Source: an uncultured Bacteroidales bacterium (GTDB lineage Bacteria > Bacteroidota > Bacteroidia > Bacteroidales > Paludibacteraceae). Taken from it: 57,496 nucleotides of DNA. The notes under the pieces were generated by a model that was given only the letters and a program-made list of their open reading frames with translations, made no database searches and was not told where the DNA came from. Shown piece by piece: positions 1 through 8,457 of the stretch. The stretch is taken from NCBI GenBank assembly GCA_902799705.1, contig CADCBP010000011.1:1-57496 (forward strand). The letters are read 5' to 3'. The translations under genes were made by a program, and so were the position numbers. Each line of letters begins with the position of its first letter. The first letter of the stretch is position 1.

Positions 1-230
1 GTCGGTTTGCGGCTAAGTACGCAGGGAAACGGAAACGCGAGATGGCATCTCGCACAACAGACGACGTTAATCGGCATAGCATGCCGGAAAATAAACAAAA
101 TATTAACCCGCCGGATACTATCCGGCACTAACAGACAAAGCGTAACCTCCTGGAGGGGGAGAGAAAGTTGAAAGTTTAGAGGATTAGAGAGTTAGAGGAT
201 TAGAGAAACTGCCCGCATGGATTTTTGGAC
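1..230. repeat. Three tandem hairpin units and an octamer array in a gene-free leader
   Basis: No gene is seen in 1-375. Three short hairpins follow each other at about 38-54 (GCGAGA / TCTCGC), 73-88 (CCGGCATAGCATGCCGG-like) and 109-127 (GCCGGATACTATCCGGC). Each has a tiny loop and is followed by an A-rich tail resembling ACTAACAGACAAA. The stems differ in sequence but stay paired, which suggests the fold is what is kept. A related unit recurs at 56108-56141. Downstream, 170-210 is a degenerate 8-bp array built on AGAGGATT. The function is unknown. Confidence 0.6.
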
Positions 231-286
231 ATTTTTGTGAGCGAAGCGTATTTTATATGTTTTTTTCTATCAAAAAGATTTGCATA
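228..286 (+). repeat. Dispersed promoter-bearing repeat shared with rho
   Basis: Positions 228-254 are identical over 27 bp to the complement of 55141-55167. Positions 246-286 match the complement of 54847-54887 at 39 of 41 positions. The second block ends in the -33 element of the hppA promoter and, on the other strand, in the -33 region of the rho promoter. The two blocks overlap here but are about 250 bp apart upstream of rho. Confidence 0.8.
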
Positions 287-310
287 TATCAATTTTTTGT
301 AGTAATTTTG
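279..310 (+). promoter_or_regulatory. Bacteroidota-type promoter of hppA
   Basis: TTTG at 279-282 and TAATTTTG at 303-310 are separated by 20 bp and match the Bacteroidota -33/-7 consensus (TTTG, then TAnnTTTG). The hppA start codon lies 65 bp further on. Confidence 0.75.
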
Positions 311-375
311 CAGTCGCAATAAGTCAATTAACCGTTTAACATCAATTAATACCAATTTTCTAAACACAAAATCTT

Positions 376-2592
376 ATGAATGATTTAACAGTTTTGATGT
401 ATGTCGTCTTAGCGGCATCCGTCTTAGCGCTTGGTTTTGCGTACTTCTTCTACCGCTCGATGTTGGGCAAGGCCGAAGGTACCGACCTGATGAAGACCAT
501 CGCCTCGCATGTGCGAAAAGGTGCGATGGCTTATCTCAAACAGCAGTACAAAGTGGTGACAATCGTCTTCGTCGTGCTGGCTGCTGTCTTTGCCGTCATG
601 GCGTATTTTAACCTGCAGAACGGTATCGTATGGTTCGCCTTCCTGACCGGCGGTTTCTTCTCCGGCCTGGCTGGTTTCTTCGGTATGAAGACCGCGACCT
701 ACGCGTCCGCCCGCACCGCCAACGCAGCCCGTCAGAGTCTGAACGCAGGTCTGCAGGTAGCCTTCCGCTCGGGTGCAGTGATGGGTCTGACGGTCGTCGG
801 CCTCGCGCTGCTCGACATCGCAGGATGGTTCCTCGTACTGCAGAAGACCGGTCTGCTCGCGCTCGTTGGCGCTGACGGCGACCTGATCACCATCACCACC
901 ACCATGCTGACCTTCGGTATGGGTGCTTCGACCCAGGCGCTCTTCGCTCGCGTGGGTGGCGGTATATACACAAAAGCGGCGGACGTAGGTGCGGACCTTG
1001 TGGGTAAGACCGAATATAACATTCCCGAGGATGACCCCCGTAACCCTGCCACCATCGCCGACAACGTAGGCGATAACGTAGGCGACGTAGCCGGCATGGG
1101 TGCCGACCTCTATGAGTCGTATGCCGGTTCTATCCTCGCTACGATGGCGTTAGGTGCATCCGCCTTTGCGTTGGTGCCGGAGATGCAGCTTAAGGCGGTG
1201 CTCGCTCCGTCGCTCATCGCTGCCTGCGGCGTGCTCCTCTCCATCATCGGTATCTTCCTCGTGAAGACCAAAGAAGGGGCGGGCATGAAAGAACTGCTCC
1301 GCGCCCTGTCTATCGGTACGAACACTGCCGCCTGCCTCATCGCCGTAGTGACCTTCGGTATCTTCTACTGGCTCTTGGGCGACAACCCTGCCGCGCCGAA
1401 CCAATGGTGGCAGGTCAGCCTCTCTGTCGTTGTGGGACTCGTTGCCGGTATCATCATCGGACAATCGACCGAATACTATACCTCGCAGAGCTATAAACCG
1501 ACGCAGAAAGTGAGTGAGAGCTCGCAGACTGGTCCCGCCACCGTCATCATCAGCGGTCTGGGCCTCGGTATGCTCTCCACGGCAATCCCGGTTATCACCG
1601 TAGGTGTCGCTATCATCCTCGCTTATCTCTGCGCCAACGGTTTCGCTATCGAGTTCAGCGCACAGAACCTCTCCATGGGTCTGTACGGTATCGGCATCGC
1701 CGCTGTCGGCATGCTCTCGACCTTGGGTATCACCCTCGCTACCGACGCCTACGGACCTATCGCCGACAACGCCGGCGGTAATGCGGAGATGTCGGGTCTG
1801 CCCGCAGAGGTACGTCAGCGTACCGACGCACTCGACGCACTCGGAAACACCACCGCTGCTACGGGTAAAGGTTTTGCCATCGGTTCCGCCGCTCTCACGG
1901 CGCTCGCACTCTTGGCTTCCTACGTAGAAGAGATAAAGATTGCGCTCATCCGTACGGGCGAAGCTCTGCCGAATGGGGTAGAGGCGGCGAAAGCAACACT
2001 CGTGGACTTCATGGACGCATATAACGTCAACCTCATGAACCCCATCGTGCTCGTAGGTATCTTCATCGGCTCGATGATGGCCTTCCTCTTCTGCGGTCTG
2101 ACGATGAACGCTGTCGGACGCGCGGCACAGAAGATGGTGGAAGAAGTGCGCCGTCAGTTCCAGACCATCAAGGGTATCCTCGAAGGCAAAGCTGACCCCG
2201 ATTACGCACGCTGCGTAGCCATCTCCACCAAGGGCGCACAACATGAGATGTTGCTGCCGTCCATCCTTGCCATCATCGTTCCGATCATCACAGGTCTCGT
2301 CCTCGGCGTAGCCGGCGTAATGGGACTGCTCATCGGCGGACTGGCAACAGGCTTCGTCCTCGCTGTCTTCATGGCGAACGCCGGAGGTGCGTGGGACAAC
2401 GCGAAGAAATATGTCGAGGAAGGACACTTCGGCGGCAAGGGCAGTGACTGCCACAAGGCTACCGTAGTAGGTGACACCGTCGGCGACCCGTTCAAAGACA
2501 CGTCGGGACCGTCACTCAACATCCTCATCAAACTGATGTCGATGGTATCCATCGTTATGGCCGGACTGACTGTAACATACCACTTGTTATAA
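376..2592 (+). CDS. hppA: Membrane-bound ion-pumping pyrophosphatase
   Basis: This is a 738-residue polytopic inner-membrane protein that couples pyrophosphate hydrolysis to cation export. The substrate-binding signature GADLVGK with a following E lies near residue 205. The acidic DNVGDNVGDVAGMGADLYES segment is near 229-248, and the C-terminal DTVGDPFKDTSGPS is near 700. The GNTTAATGKG segment (about residue 490) has Ala where K+-independent enzymes have Lys, so a K+-dependent enzyme is expected. Known Bacteroides members of that clade move Na+ and H+, but the ion cannot be decided here. The length is normal. The stop codon is 1 bp before guaD, so the two are probably cotranscribed from the promoter at 279-310. 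Confidence 0.97.
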   Translation: MNDLTVLMYVVLAASVLALGFAYFFYRSMLGKAEGTDLMKTIASHVRKGAMAYLKQQYKVVTIVFVVLAAVFAVMAYFNLQNGIVWFAFLTGGFFSGLAGFFGMKTATYASARTANAARQSLNAGLQVAFRSGAVMGLTVVGLALLDIAGWFLVLQKTGLLALVGADGDLITITTTMLTFGMGASTQALFARVGGGIYTKAADVGADLVGKTEYNIPEDDPRNPATIADNVGDNVGDVAGMGADLYESYAGSILATMALGASAFALVPEMQLKAVLAPSLIAACGVLLSIIGIFLVKTKEGAGMKELLRALSIGTNTAACLIAVVTFGIFYWLLGDNPAAPNQWWQVSLSVVVGLVAGIIIGQSTEYYTSQSYKPTQKVSESSQTGPATVIISGLGLGMLSTAIPVITVGVAIILAYLCANGFAIEFSAQNLSMGLYGIGIAAVGMLSTLGITLATDAYGPIADNAGGNAEMSGLPAEVRQRTDALDALGNTTAATGKGFAIGSAALTALALLASYVEEIKIALIRTGEALPNGVEAAKATLVDFMDAYNVNLMNPIVLVGIFIGSMMAFLFCGLTMNAVGRAAQKMVEEVRRQFQTIKGILEGKADPDYARCVAISTKGAQHEMLLPSILAIIVPIITGLVLGVAGVMGLLIGGLATGFVLAVFMANAGGAWDNAKKYVEEGHFGGKGSDCHKATVVGDTVGDPFKDTSGPSLNILIKLMSMVSIVMAGLTVTYHLL

Positions 2593-2593
2593 T

Positions 2594-3868
2594 ATGAAGA
2601 TTTACAGAGGAAACATTCTTTTCACCCCCACTCCGGAACAGTTTACTGTTCTGGAGCGCGGGTATGTGATCGTAGGCGATGACGGCAACATCATCAAGAC
2701 CTGCCAGGACCTGCCGGCGGACTGCAAGGACGCGGAAGTGGTCGATTTCGGCGACCAACTGGTCATGCCGGCGATGAACGACCTCCATGTTCACGCGCCG
2801 CAGTACCGTAACCTCGGCATCGCCATGGATATGGAGTTGCTGCCGTGGCTCAACACCTATACCTTCCCCGAGGAGTCGAAGTACAAAGACCTTAAGTACG
2901 CGGAGCGCATGTACCGCCGTTTCGTGCACGACCTGTGGAAGTTAGGCACGATGCGCGCGGCGATCTTCGCTACCATCCATCCCGACGCTACTTGCCTCCT
3001 GACCGACCTGCTTCATGAAGCCGGCATGGGCGGCATGGTGGGCCTCGTAGGCATGGACCGCAACGGACCTGCTACGCTGAGCAACACCGTCGAAGAAGCA
3101 GTCGAAGGCACCAAGCGGGTCATGGAACACACCAAAGACATGCCCCTCGTCTCCGCTATCGTCACACCGCGTTTCGTACCAAGTTGTACACCGCGCATGA
3201 TGACCGCTCTCGGACTCCTTGCTAACGAATACAACCTGCCGGTTCAATCCCACCTGTCGGAGAACCAGTCGGAGATAGCGTGGGTGGCGGAACTCGAACC
3301 TGAGTCCACCTGTTATGGCGACGCCTACCGCCGCTACGGTATGTTCGGACAGACGCCGACACTCATGGCGCACTGCTGCTACACCGACGGCGAGGAGTTC
3401 GAACTGATGCGCAAGAACCATGTCTTTGCCGTCCATTGTCCGACGAGCAACTGCAACCTCGGGTCGGGTATCGCGCCTATACGCCGCTTCCTGTCGGCTG
3501 GCATCCCCGTCGCCTTGGGCTCGGATGTCTCGGGAGGTAGCGGTTTCTCTATCTTCCGCGTGATGCATTATGCGTTGCAAATGGCGAAAATGCAATGGGT
3601 GCGTACCAACCACAAAGACCAGTTCCTCAGTCTGAGCGAGGCTTTCTGGCTGGCTACCAAGTCCGGCGGTTCGTTCTTCGGCAAGGTAGGGTCCTTCGAA
3701 CCCGGCTATGCCTTCGATGCACTCGTTGTCGATGACAGTGACCTCAATTTTGATAACTATACCATCCAGCACCGCCTAGAACGCTATATCTACTTAGGCG
3801 ACGACCGCCAACTGACGCATCGTTTCTGCCAGGGGAAAGAGATATCCGCGCCGAGAATTGAAAGGTGA
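2594..3868 (+). CDS. guaD: Guanine deaminase (amidohydrolase superfamily)
   Basis: A 424-residue cytoplasmic metal-dependent hydrolase expected to convert guanine to xanthine. The zinc-binding HVH is at residues 65-67 in MNDLHVHAPQY, the family's diagnostic HxHAPQY. Further metal and substrate motifs are SHLSEN, HCCYTD, HCPTSN and LGSDVSGG. The gene starts 1 bp after hppA. The last codons run into a GAAAGGT heptamer array, and the stop TGA is the TGA inside that repeat. Other amidohydrolases such as chlorohydrolases share the fold, but the HAPQY motif favours guanine deaminase. Confidence 0.9.
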   Translation: MKIYRGNILFTPTPEQFTVLERGYVIVGDDGNIIKTCQDLPADCKDAEVVDFGDQLVMPAMNDLHVHAPQYRNLGIAMDMELLPWLNTYTFPEESKYKDLKYAERMYRRFVHDLWKLGTMRAAIFATIHPDATCLLTDLLHEAGMGGMVGLVGMDRNGPATLSNTVEEAVEGTKRVMEHTKDMPLVSAIVTPRFVPSCTPRMMTALGLLANEYNLPVQSHLSENQSEIAWVAELEPESTCYGDAYRRYGMFGQTPTLMAHCCYTDGEEFELMRKNHVFAVHCPTSNCNLGSGIAPIRRFLSAGIPVALGSDVSGGSGFSIFRVMHYALQMAKMQWVRTNHKDQFLSLSEAFWLATKSGGSFFGKVGSFEPGYAFDALVVDDSDLNFDNYTIQHRLERYIYLGDDRQLTHRFCQGKEISAPRIER

Positions 3869-3897
3869 AAGGTGAAAGGTGAAAGGTGAAAGGTGAC
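3857..3897 (+). repeat. Heptamer array GAAAGGT, about 5 units
   Basis: Five near-perfect 7-bp units fill the whole guaD-lplA gap. The array provides the guaD stop (TGA) and, in its last unit, the GTG start of lplA preceded by an AAAGG stretch that resembles a ribosome binding site. Confidence 0.9.
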
Positions 3898-4513
3898 GAT
3901 TGTTCATTTTGAAGAAGGACTGACATTGACCGAATACCTGCAAAAGGAGCAGGAACTGGTAAAGAGCGTCGCAGAACCGATGCTCTTTACTTGGATTGTG
4001 TCCCCTACGGTCATCTACGGCCGGCATCAGGACGCGGCGGTGGAGGTGAACGAGCCTTATTGCCGAGAACATGGCATCGCAGTGGTGCAACGCAAGAGTG
4101 GGGGAGGATGCGTCTATGCGGACGAAGGTAACCTGATGATCTCTTTTGTCTCGCCGAGTACCCATAGCGAAGCAGTGTTTGCGTCCTTCCTGGCGATGGT
4201 GGCGCAGGCGCTGCATGCCAAAGGACTGCCGGCGGTGACGACGGCCCATAACGATATATTGGTTGACGGAAGAAAGGTCTCCGGCTGCGCTTGCTTCACC
4301 TCTCCGACAGGCACCATCGTACATGGCACCTTGCTCTATGACGTGAACCTCGAGGCGATGCTCGCCGCTCTCACACCCGGCACGGACAAACTCGCCAAAC
4401 ACGGCGTGGCGTCCGTAAGACAACGCGTAGCCAACCTCAGAGAGTTGACCACGGCGTTCGATGATATCCACGCGCTGCGCGCGTATATAGAATCGTTTAT
4501 GGAAAGCTTATAA
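3893..4513 (+). CDS. lplA: Lipoate-protein ligase A family protein
   Basis: A 206-residue biotin/lipoate-ligase-fold protein that should attach lipoate to lipoyl domains (2-oxoacid dehydrogenases, GcvH). The lipoate-binding loop RKSGGGCVYADEGN is at residues 67-80, and HNDILVDGRKVSG carries the catalytic Lys near 128. It is much shorter than E. coli LplA (about 338 residues) because the C-terminal accessory domain is absent, as in some single-domain ligases. The start is GTG inside the heptamer array; no better ATG precedes the conserved region. The 3' end overlaps the convergent rsmG by 6 bp. An octanoyl transferase role cannot be excluded. Confidence 0.85.
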   Translation: MTIVHFEEGLTLTEYLQKEQELVKSVAEPMLFTWIVSPTVIYGRHQDAAVEVNEPYCREHGIAVVQRKSGGGCVYADEGNLMISFVSPSTHSEAVFASFLAMVAQALHAKGLPAVTTAHNDILVDGRKVSGCACFTSPTGTIVHGTLLYDVNLEAMLAALTPGTDKLAKHGVASVRQRVANLRELTTAFDDIHALRAYIESFMESL

Positions 4514-5119
4514 AGGCAGGTAGATCACTTGTTTGGTCTCAAACCACTTGCCTTTGAACCATTGACTGCAGGGGGTGACCTCTGCTTTTTTTATGAAGGG
4601 CGCTATCTCTGCCTGCAGGTCGCCGCCCTTGAGCACCACCAAGCCATTGGGCACGGCATTGCGGTGCTTGTCCGAGATATTCTTCCGGACGAGTTTGACC
4701 AAATCGGGTAGGGGCATCACGGCACGAGAGACCACAAAATCGAATTTCTGTTTCTCTTCTTCCGCGCGTTCCTGCTTGCATACCACGTTCGTCAGACCCA
4801 GAGCTTGCGCCACTTCCGACGCCACCTTGATCTTCTTGCCGATAGAGTCTATCAGCAGAAACTGACACTCCGGAAACATAATCGCCAAGGGGATACCCGG
4901 AAAACCGCCACCCGTACCGACATCCATAATCGTGGTGCTGGGTTGGAAAGGCAGCAACTTGGCTATCGCCAGCGAGTGAAGCACATGGTGCTCATAGAGG
5001 TGGTCGATGTCCTTGCGCGAGATCACATTGATCTTCGCGTTCCAGTCCCGATACAGCGCGTCAAGCGCAGCGAATTGCTGCGCTTGATGCTCCGTGAGTC
5101 TGAAATATTGTTCTATCAT
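4508..5119 (-). CDS. rsmG: 16S rRNA (guanine527-N7)-methyltransferase RsmG
   Basis: A 203-residue SAM-dependent methyltransferase that modifies G527 of 16S rRNA. The SAM-binding glycine-rich motif DVGTGGGFPGIPLAI is at residues 66-80, followed by LLIDSIGKKIKV and the late motif DFVVSRAVMPL. The length is typical of the GidB/RsmG family. It is downstream of the yebC-family gene, separated by an octamer array. Confidence 0.95.
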   Translation of the reverse strand: MIEQYFRLTEHQAQQFAALDALYRDWNAKINVISRKDIDHLYEHHVLHSLAIAKLLPFQPSTTIMDVGTGGGFPGIPLAIMFPECQFLLIDSIGKKIKVASEVAQALGLTNVVCKQERAEEEKQKFDFVVSRAVMPLPDLVKLVRKNISDKHRNAVPNGLVVLKGGDLQAEIAPFIKKAEVTPCSQWFKGKWFETKQVIYLPL

Positions 5120-5147
5120 ATCGGTATATCGGTATATCGGTATCCCG
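5118..5147. repeat. Octamer array TATCGGTA, about 3.5 units
   Basis: The whole yebC-rsmG gap is an 8-bp tandem array. It abuts the rsmG start codon and ends 3 bp from the yebC stop. Confidence 0.85.
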
Positions 5148-5149
5148 AT

Positions 5150-5869
5150 TTAGTCTGCCATATTGGTGAACACGTTCTGTACGTCTTCGTCCTCTTCGAT
5201 CTTGTCGATGAGTTTCTGTACCGATTCGCGTTGGTCTTCCGGCAGTTCCTTGGTGTCGTTCGGGATACGGACGAACTCAATGGACTGGATCTCGAAGCCG
5301 TTGTCCTCGAGGTACTTCTGCATGTTGATCGCCTCGTTGAAGTCGGAGTAGATGACAATAGTGTTCTCCTCCTCGTCCACGCCGAGTTCCTCTACGCCGA
5401 AGTCAATGAGCTCGAGTTCGAGTTCGTCCAGGTCGATACCGTCTTTCATCGTCACGGTGAAGCATGCCTTGCGGTCAAAGAGGAACTGGAGAGAACCCTG
5501 CGTTCCGAGCGTGCCGCCGAACTTCGTGAAGTACGAACGGATATTCGCTACTGTACGCATGTGGTTGTCCGTCGCCGTCTCTACGAAGATAGCGATGCCA
5601 TGCGGACCGTATCCCTCGTAGTTGATCTCTTTGTAGCCTTCAGACGACTTATCGGTCGCTTTCTTGATAGCGCGGTCGATATTATCCTTCGGCATGTTCT
5701 CGCGCTTGCACTGCTGGATGAGTGCACGCAGACGAGGATTCGAGTCCGGATCAGGACCACCCTCACGGGCTGCAATAGTGATTTCCTTGCCTAATTTCGT
5801 AAATGTGCGGGACATGTGTCCCCATCTTTTCAGTTTTGTCGCTTTGCGATATTCAAATGCGCGTCCCAT
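5150..5869 (-). CDS. YebC/TACO1-family protein
   Basis: A 239-residue protein with the invariant N-terminal segment GHMSRTFTKLGKEI, then REGGPDPDSNPRLRALIQQCKRENMPKDNIDRAI. The family was long called a transcriptional regulator (PmpR) and is now also linked to translation of difficult sequences. The C-terminal third is acidic, as in relatives. It is upstream of rsmG on the same strand. Confidence 0.93.
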   Translation of the reverse strand: MGRAFEYRKATKLKRWGHMSRTFTKLGKEITIAAREGGPDPDSNPRLRALIQQCKRENMPKDNIDRAIKKATDKSSEGYKEINYEGYGPHGIAIFVETATDNHMRTVANIRSYFTKFGGTLGTQGSLQFLFDRKACFTVTMKDGIDLDELELELIDFGVEELGVDEEENTIVIYSDFNEAINMQKYLEDNGFEIQSIEFVRIPNDTKELPEDQRESVQKLIDKIEEDEDVQNVFTNMAD

Positions 5870-5878
5870 ATAAACTAT

Positions 5879-5944
5879 TTATGATTTATGATTTAAACTT
5901 TCACTCTTTAAACTTTAAACTTTCACTCTTTAAACTTTCACCTT
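5879..5944. repeat. Heptamer array (TTTAAAC/TTTCACT), 63 bp
   Basis: The array fills the gap between the OmpA/DUF5723 gene and the yebC-family gene. The units TTTATGA, TTTAAAC and TTTCAC(T) keep an almost constant 7-bp spacing, with two 8-bp slips. Confidence 0.85.
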
Positions 5945-8444
5945 ACTTCGCCGGTGTAGGATCCGCGTGGTCGAGGATGGTCTCTACATGCACCTCCTCG
6001 AAGGTGATGTTGAACTCAACGCGGCGGTTCTTAGCGCGTCCGGCCTTGGTGCTGTTGTCTGCGATAGGTTTGTCAGGTCCGTAACCGACAGCCGTCATAC
6101 GATCTGCGGGAACACCCTTCTTAACCAGGTAGTCCTTCACGGCATTAGCACGCTTGTCTGACAGTTTCCTGTTCACTTCATCCTTACCGGTGTTATCGGT
6201 GTGACCCTGAACCTCAATGATATAGTTCTGGTTCTCGATGAAGGTAGCTGCAATTTGGTCGAGCAGCGGGAAGGATTTCTTCTTGATAGTCGCCTTGCCG
6301 GTCTCGAACTCGATACCTTGCATTGCTTTCTGCAGCAGTTGGCGTACTTCGCGTTTTACTTCCGGACAACCCTTGTTGGCCTTAAGACCCGGCACTGACG
6401 GGCACTCGTCCTTATAGTCAGGCACGCCGTCTTTGTCGCTGTCGAGGTCACAGCCGTTCTCATCTACGAAGCCGAGGGCTTCAATCGGGGTATCCGGGCA
6501 CTCGTCGAGGTAGTCGGGCACATCGTCCTCATCGGTGTCGAGCGGGCAACCGTCCTCGTCCACAAGGCCCCAAGCTGCTTCCGGAGTATCCGGGCACTTG
6601 TCGAGGTAGTCAGGCACGCCGTCGCCGTCGGTATCCAGCGGGCAACCCTTCTCGTCAATCTTTCCGTATGCCTCTTTCGGGGTGTTCGGGCACTTGTCGA
6701 GATAGTCAGGCACACCATCGCCGTCGCTATCCAGCGGGCAACCTACGCTATCCACCTTGCCGATAGCCGCTGCCGGTGTTCCAAGACAATGGTCGAGATA
6801 ATCGGCGATGCCGTCGTGGTCCTCATCGATCGGACAGCCTACGCTATCTACGGCTACGCCGCGCGGGGTCTCAGGACACATGTCGATCTTGTCCCATACG
6901 CCGTCTTTGTCTGTATCCTTGCGGTTCGTTCCCCAGCAGATCGAGAAACCAAGGGCGAGATTAACCATCTTTGCCTTGTCCGGCAAGAGGTATTTGGGTA
7001 CACCGTTCATATCAATAGCCGCATAACTCGTCGGGATATAGTCCATGGCGAGCGTCATGTTGATACCATCGTAAGGCATGAAACTCAGACCGGCACCGAT
7101 ATTGCTGTACTTACCGTTGTTCATCAGCGAGTAAGTTGCCGCGATATTAAACCAGCGCACGGGTCGGAAAGCAACACCGAAGGTGACCTCTTCGTACAGA
7201 CGTGCATTATACAGACGTGTCGCGGAAACGATACCTACACCTACACGGTTGTCCCAGAAATTGGCGTCCAAACCGAGGTTGAAGCGTGCGGAAATCATCT
7301 TCGCGTAACCGTTTCCGGCTTGATGGAGGATGATGTTGTTCGCCAAGCCTTGCAGGTTCTTGAGCACGGAGTCAAGCACCAGTTGCGTGTCAAAATTACC
7401 GTCCTGGTTCCGGAAGGCAGGATCGTTATAATCAATCCGGCCTACGCCGTTGAAGGTCGTGTCCATCGAAGCCGTGTATTTCTTGGAATTGGTCCAGTAG
7501 ATGAATCCGAGGTCGTTGATGGCACCGGTCACCTGGAGGTTCTCGATAGGCTTCCATGCAAAACCGAAGTCGATGGCGGCACCATAACCGCTGGGTTTGA
7601 GCAAGCCCGGTATGTTACGCAGGTTGATGATGGAGTCCATGGACATGGGTTGACCTCCCGTGCTCCCGTTCTTGAAGTCGTTGATGACATCAATCAGACG
7701 TCTTCCGTCCATTGGGGGCAGGGCGTTGAAGTTCAGAGGTCCTGCGCCTTCCACTGCAAGGTCACCCTTGATACGCCATACATCTGTACTGGCGTCAATG
7801 CCGAGGGTCTTTGTGCGCACGGTCATATCCATGGTTCCCAAGAGGAGCTTGAGTTTACCACCGACTGTCCAATGCTCATCAATGCGGTGACTGTAACCGG
7901 CACCGATCTCGGTGAACGCGGTACCGCCTGCACCCAGTCCGGAGAGGTTGAACGAGTTGATCATACCCGGGTTGAGGGCCTTCATACCACCGCCGAGCAC
8001 GAAGTCGAACATAGGCTTGGGAAGGGTACCGCCCGCGTCAATGCGCTCGTTGATACCGATCATCAAATAGCCGTTCTCCTTGATACGGAAACCCATGTTC
8101 AGCCAACTGAAGTTCATGCTGGCGTCCATGAGCGTCATATTACGCAACGTGCGGAGGAAAGCCTGCTTGTCGGCATCTGGGTGAAGCGGCGTGATCGTTT
8201 TTCTCGTTGCGGGGTCCACGAACAAGACGTCACTCACCGTCAGCGAGTTATTGCCGACACTGAGACTCATCCAGCCCAGCGGGGAGAAGTTGATATATCC
8301 CTGGCTGACAGGTTGGAGAGCAGGGTTGAGTGTATGACGCATCGGAGCGTTCTCCAGGAAGTAGAGCGTCGTCACCTGTTGTGCTTGTACACTAACTGCG
8401 ATGAAAGCCACGAGGGCTACAAGAATCGATTTGATACGTTTCAT
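5943..8444 (-). CDS. Outer-membrane DUF5723 barrel fused to TSP3 repeats and OmpA domain
   Basis: An 833-residue protein. A signal peptide (cleavage near VQAQ, residue 22) leads into a region matching DUF5723 outer-membrane proteins (ENAPMRHTLNPALQP, to about 450). Then come calcium-binding thrombospondin type 3 repeats (DxDxDGVPDYLDxCPxTP, about 500-700) and a C-terminal OmpA peptidoglycan-binding domain (VQGHTDNTG...NRRVEF). It probably anchors the outer membrane to peptidoglycan. It lies 13 bp downstream of a lipoprotein gene and is probably in one operon with it. Confidence 0.9.
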   Translation of the reverse strand: MKRIKSILVALVAFIAVSVQAQQVTTLYFLENAPMRHTLNPALQPVSQGYINFSPLGWMSLSVGNNSLTVSDVLFVDPATRKTITPLHPDADKQAFLRTLRNMTLMDASMNFSWLNMGFRIKENGYLMIGINERIDAGGTLPKPMFDFVLGGGMKALNPGMINSFNLSGLGAGGTAFTEIGAGYSHRIDEHWTVGGKLKLLLGTMDMTVRTKTLGIDASTDVWRIKGDLAVEGAGPLNFNALPPMDGRRLIDVINDFKNGSTGGQPMSMDSIINLRNIPGLLKPSGYGAAIDFGFAWKPIENLQVTGAINDLGFIYWTNSKKYTASMDTTFNGVGRIDYNDPAFRNQDGNFDTQLVLDSVLKNLQGLANNIILHQAGNGYAKMISARFNLGLDANFWDNRVGVGIVSATRLYNARLYEEVTFGVAFRPVRWFNIAATYSLMNNGKYSNIGAGLSFMPYDGINMTLAMDYIPTSYAAIDMNGVPKYLLPDKAKMVNLALGFSICWGTNRKDTDKDGVWDKIDMCPETPRGVAVDSVGCPIDEDHDGIADYLDHCLGTPAAAIGKVDSVGCPLDSDGDGVPDYLDKCPNTPKEAYGKIDEKGCPLDTDGDGVPDYLDKCPDTPEAAWGLVDEDGCPLDTDEDDVPDYLDECPDTPIEALGFVDENGCDLDSDKDGVPDYKDECPSVPGLKANKGCPEVKREVRQLLQKAMQGIEFETGKATIKKKSFPLLDQIAATFIENQNYIIEVQGHTDNTGKDEVNRKLSDKRANAVKDYLVKKGVPADRMTAVGYGPDKPIADNSTKAGRAKNRRVEFNITFEEVHVETILDHADPTPAK

Positions 8445-8457
8445 AATTCAGCCCTCC

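Noticed and set aside
1150-2454. Long open frame on the minus strand within hppA
   Set aside because: It is a shadow of the pyrophosphatase gene. Its translation is rich in Asp, His and Cys without any family pattern.
3857-3897. CRISPR array
   Set aside because: The units are contiguous 7-mers without spacers. No cas gene is present in the window.
4805-5794. 329-codon plus-strand frame across rsmG and the yebC-family gene
   Set aside because: It spans two conserved genes on the other strand, and its translation has no recognisable domain.
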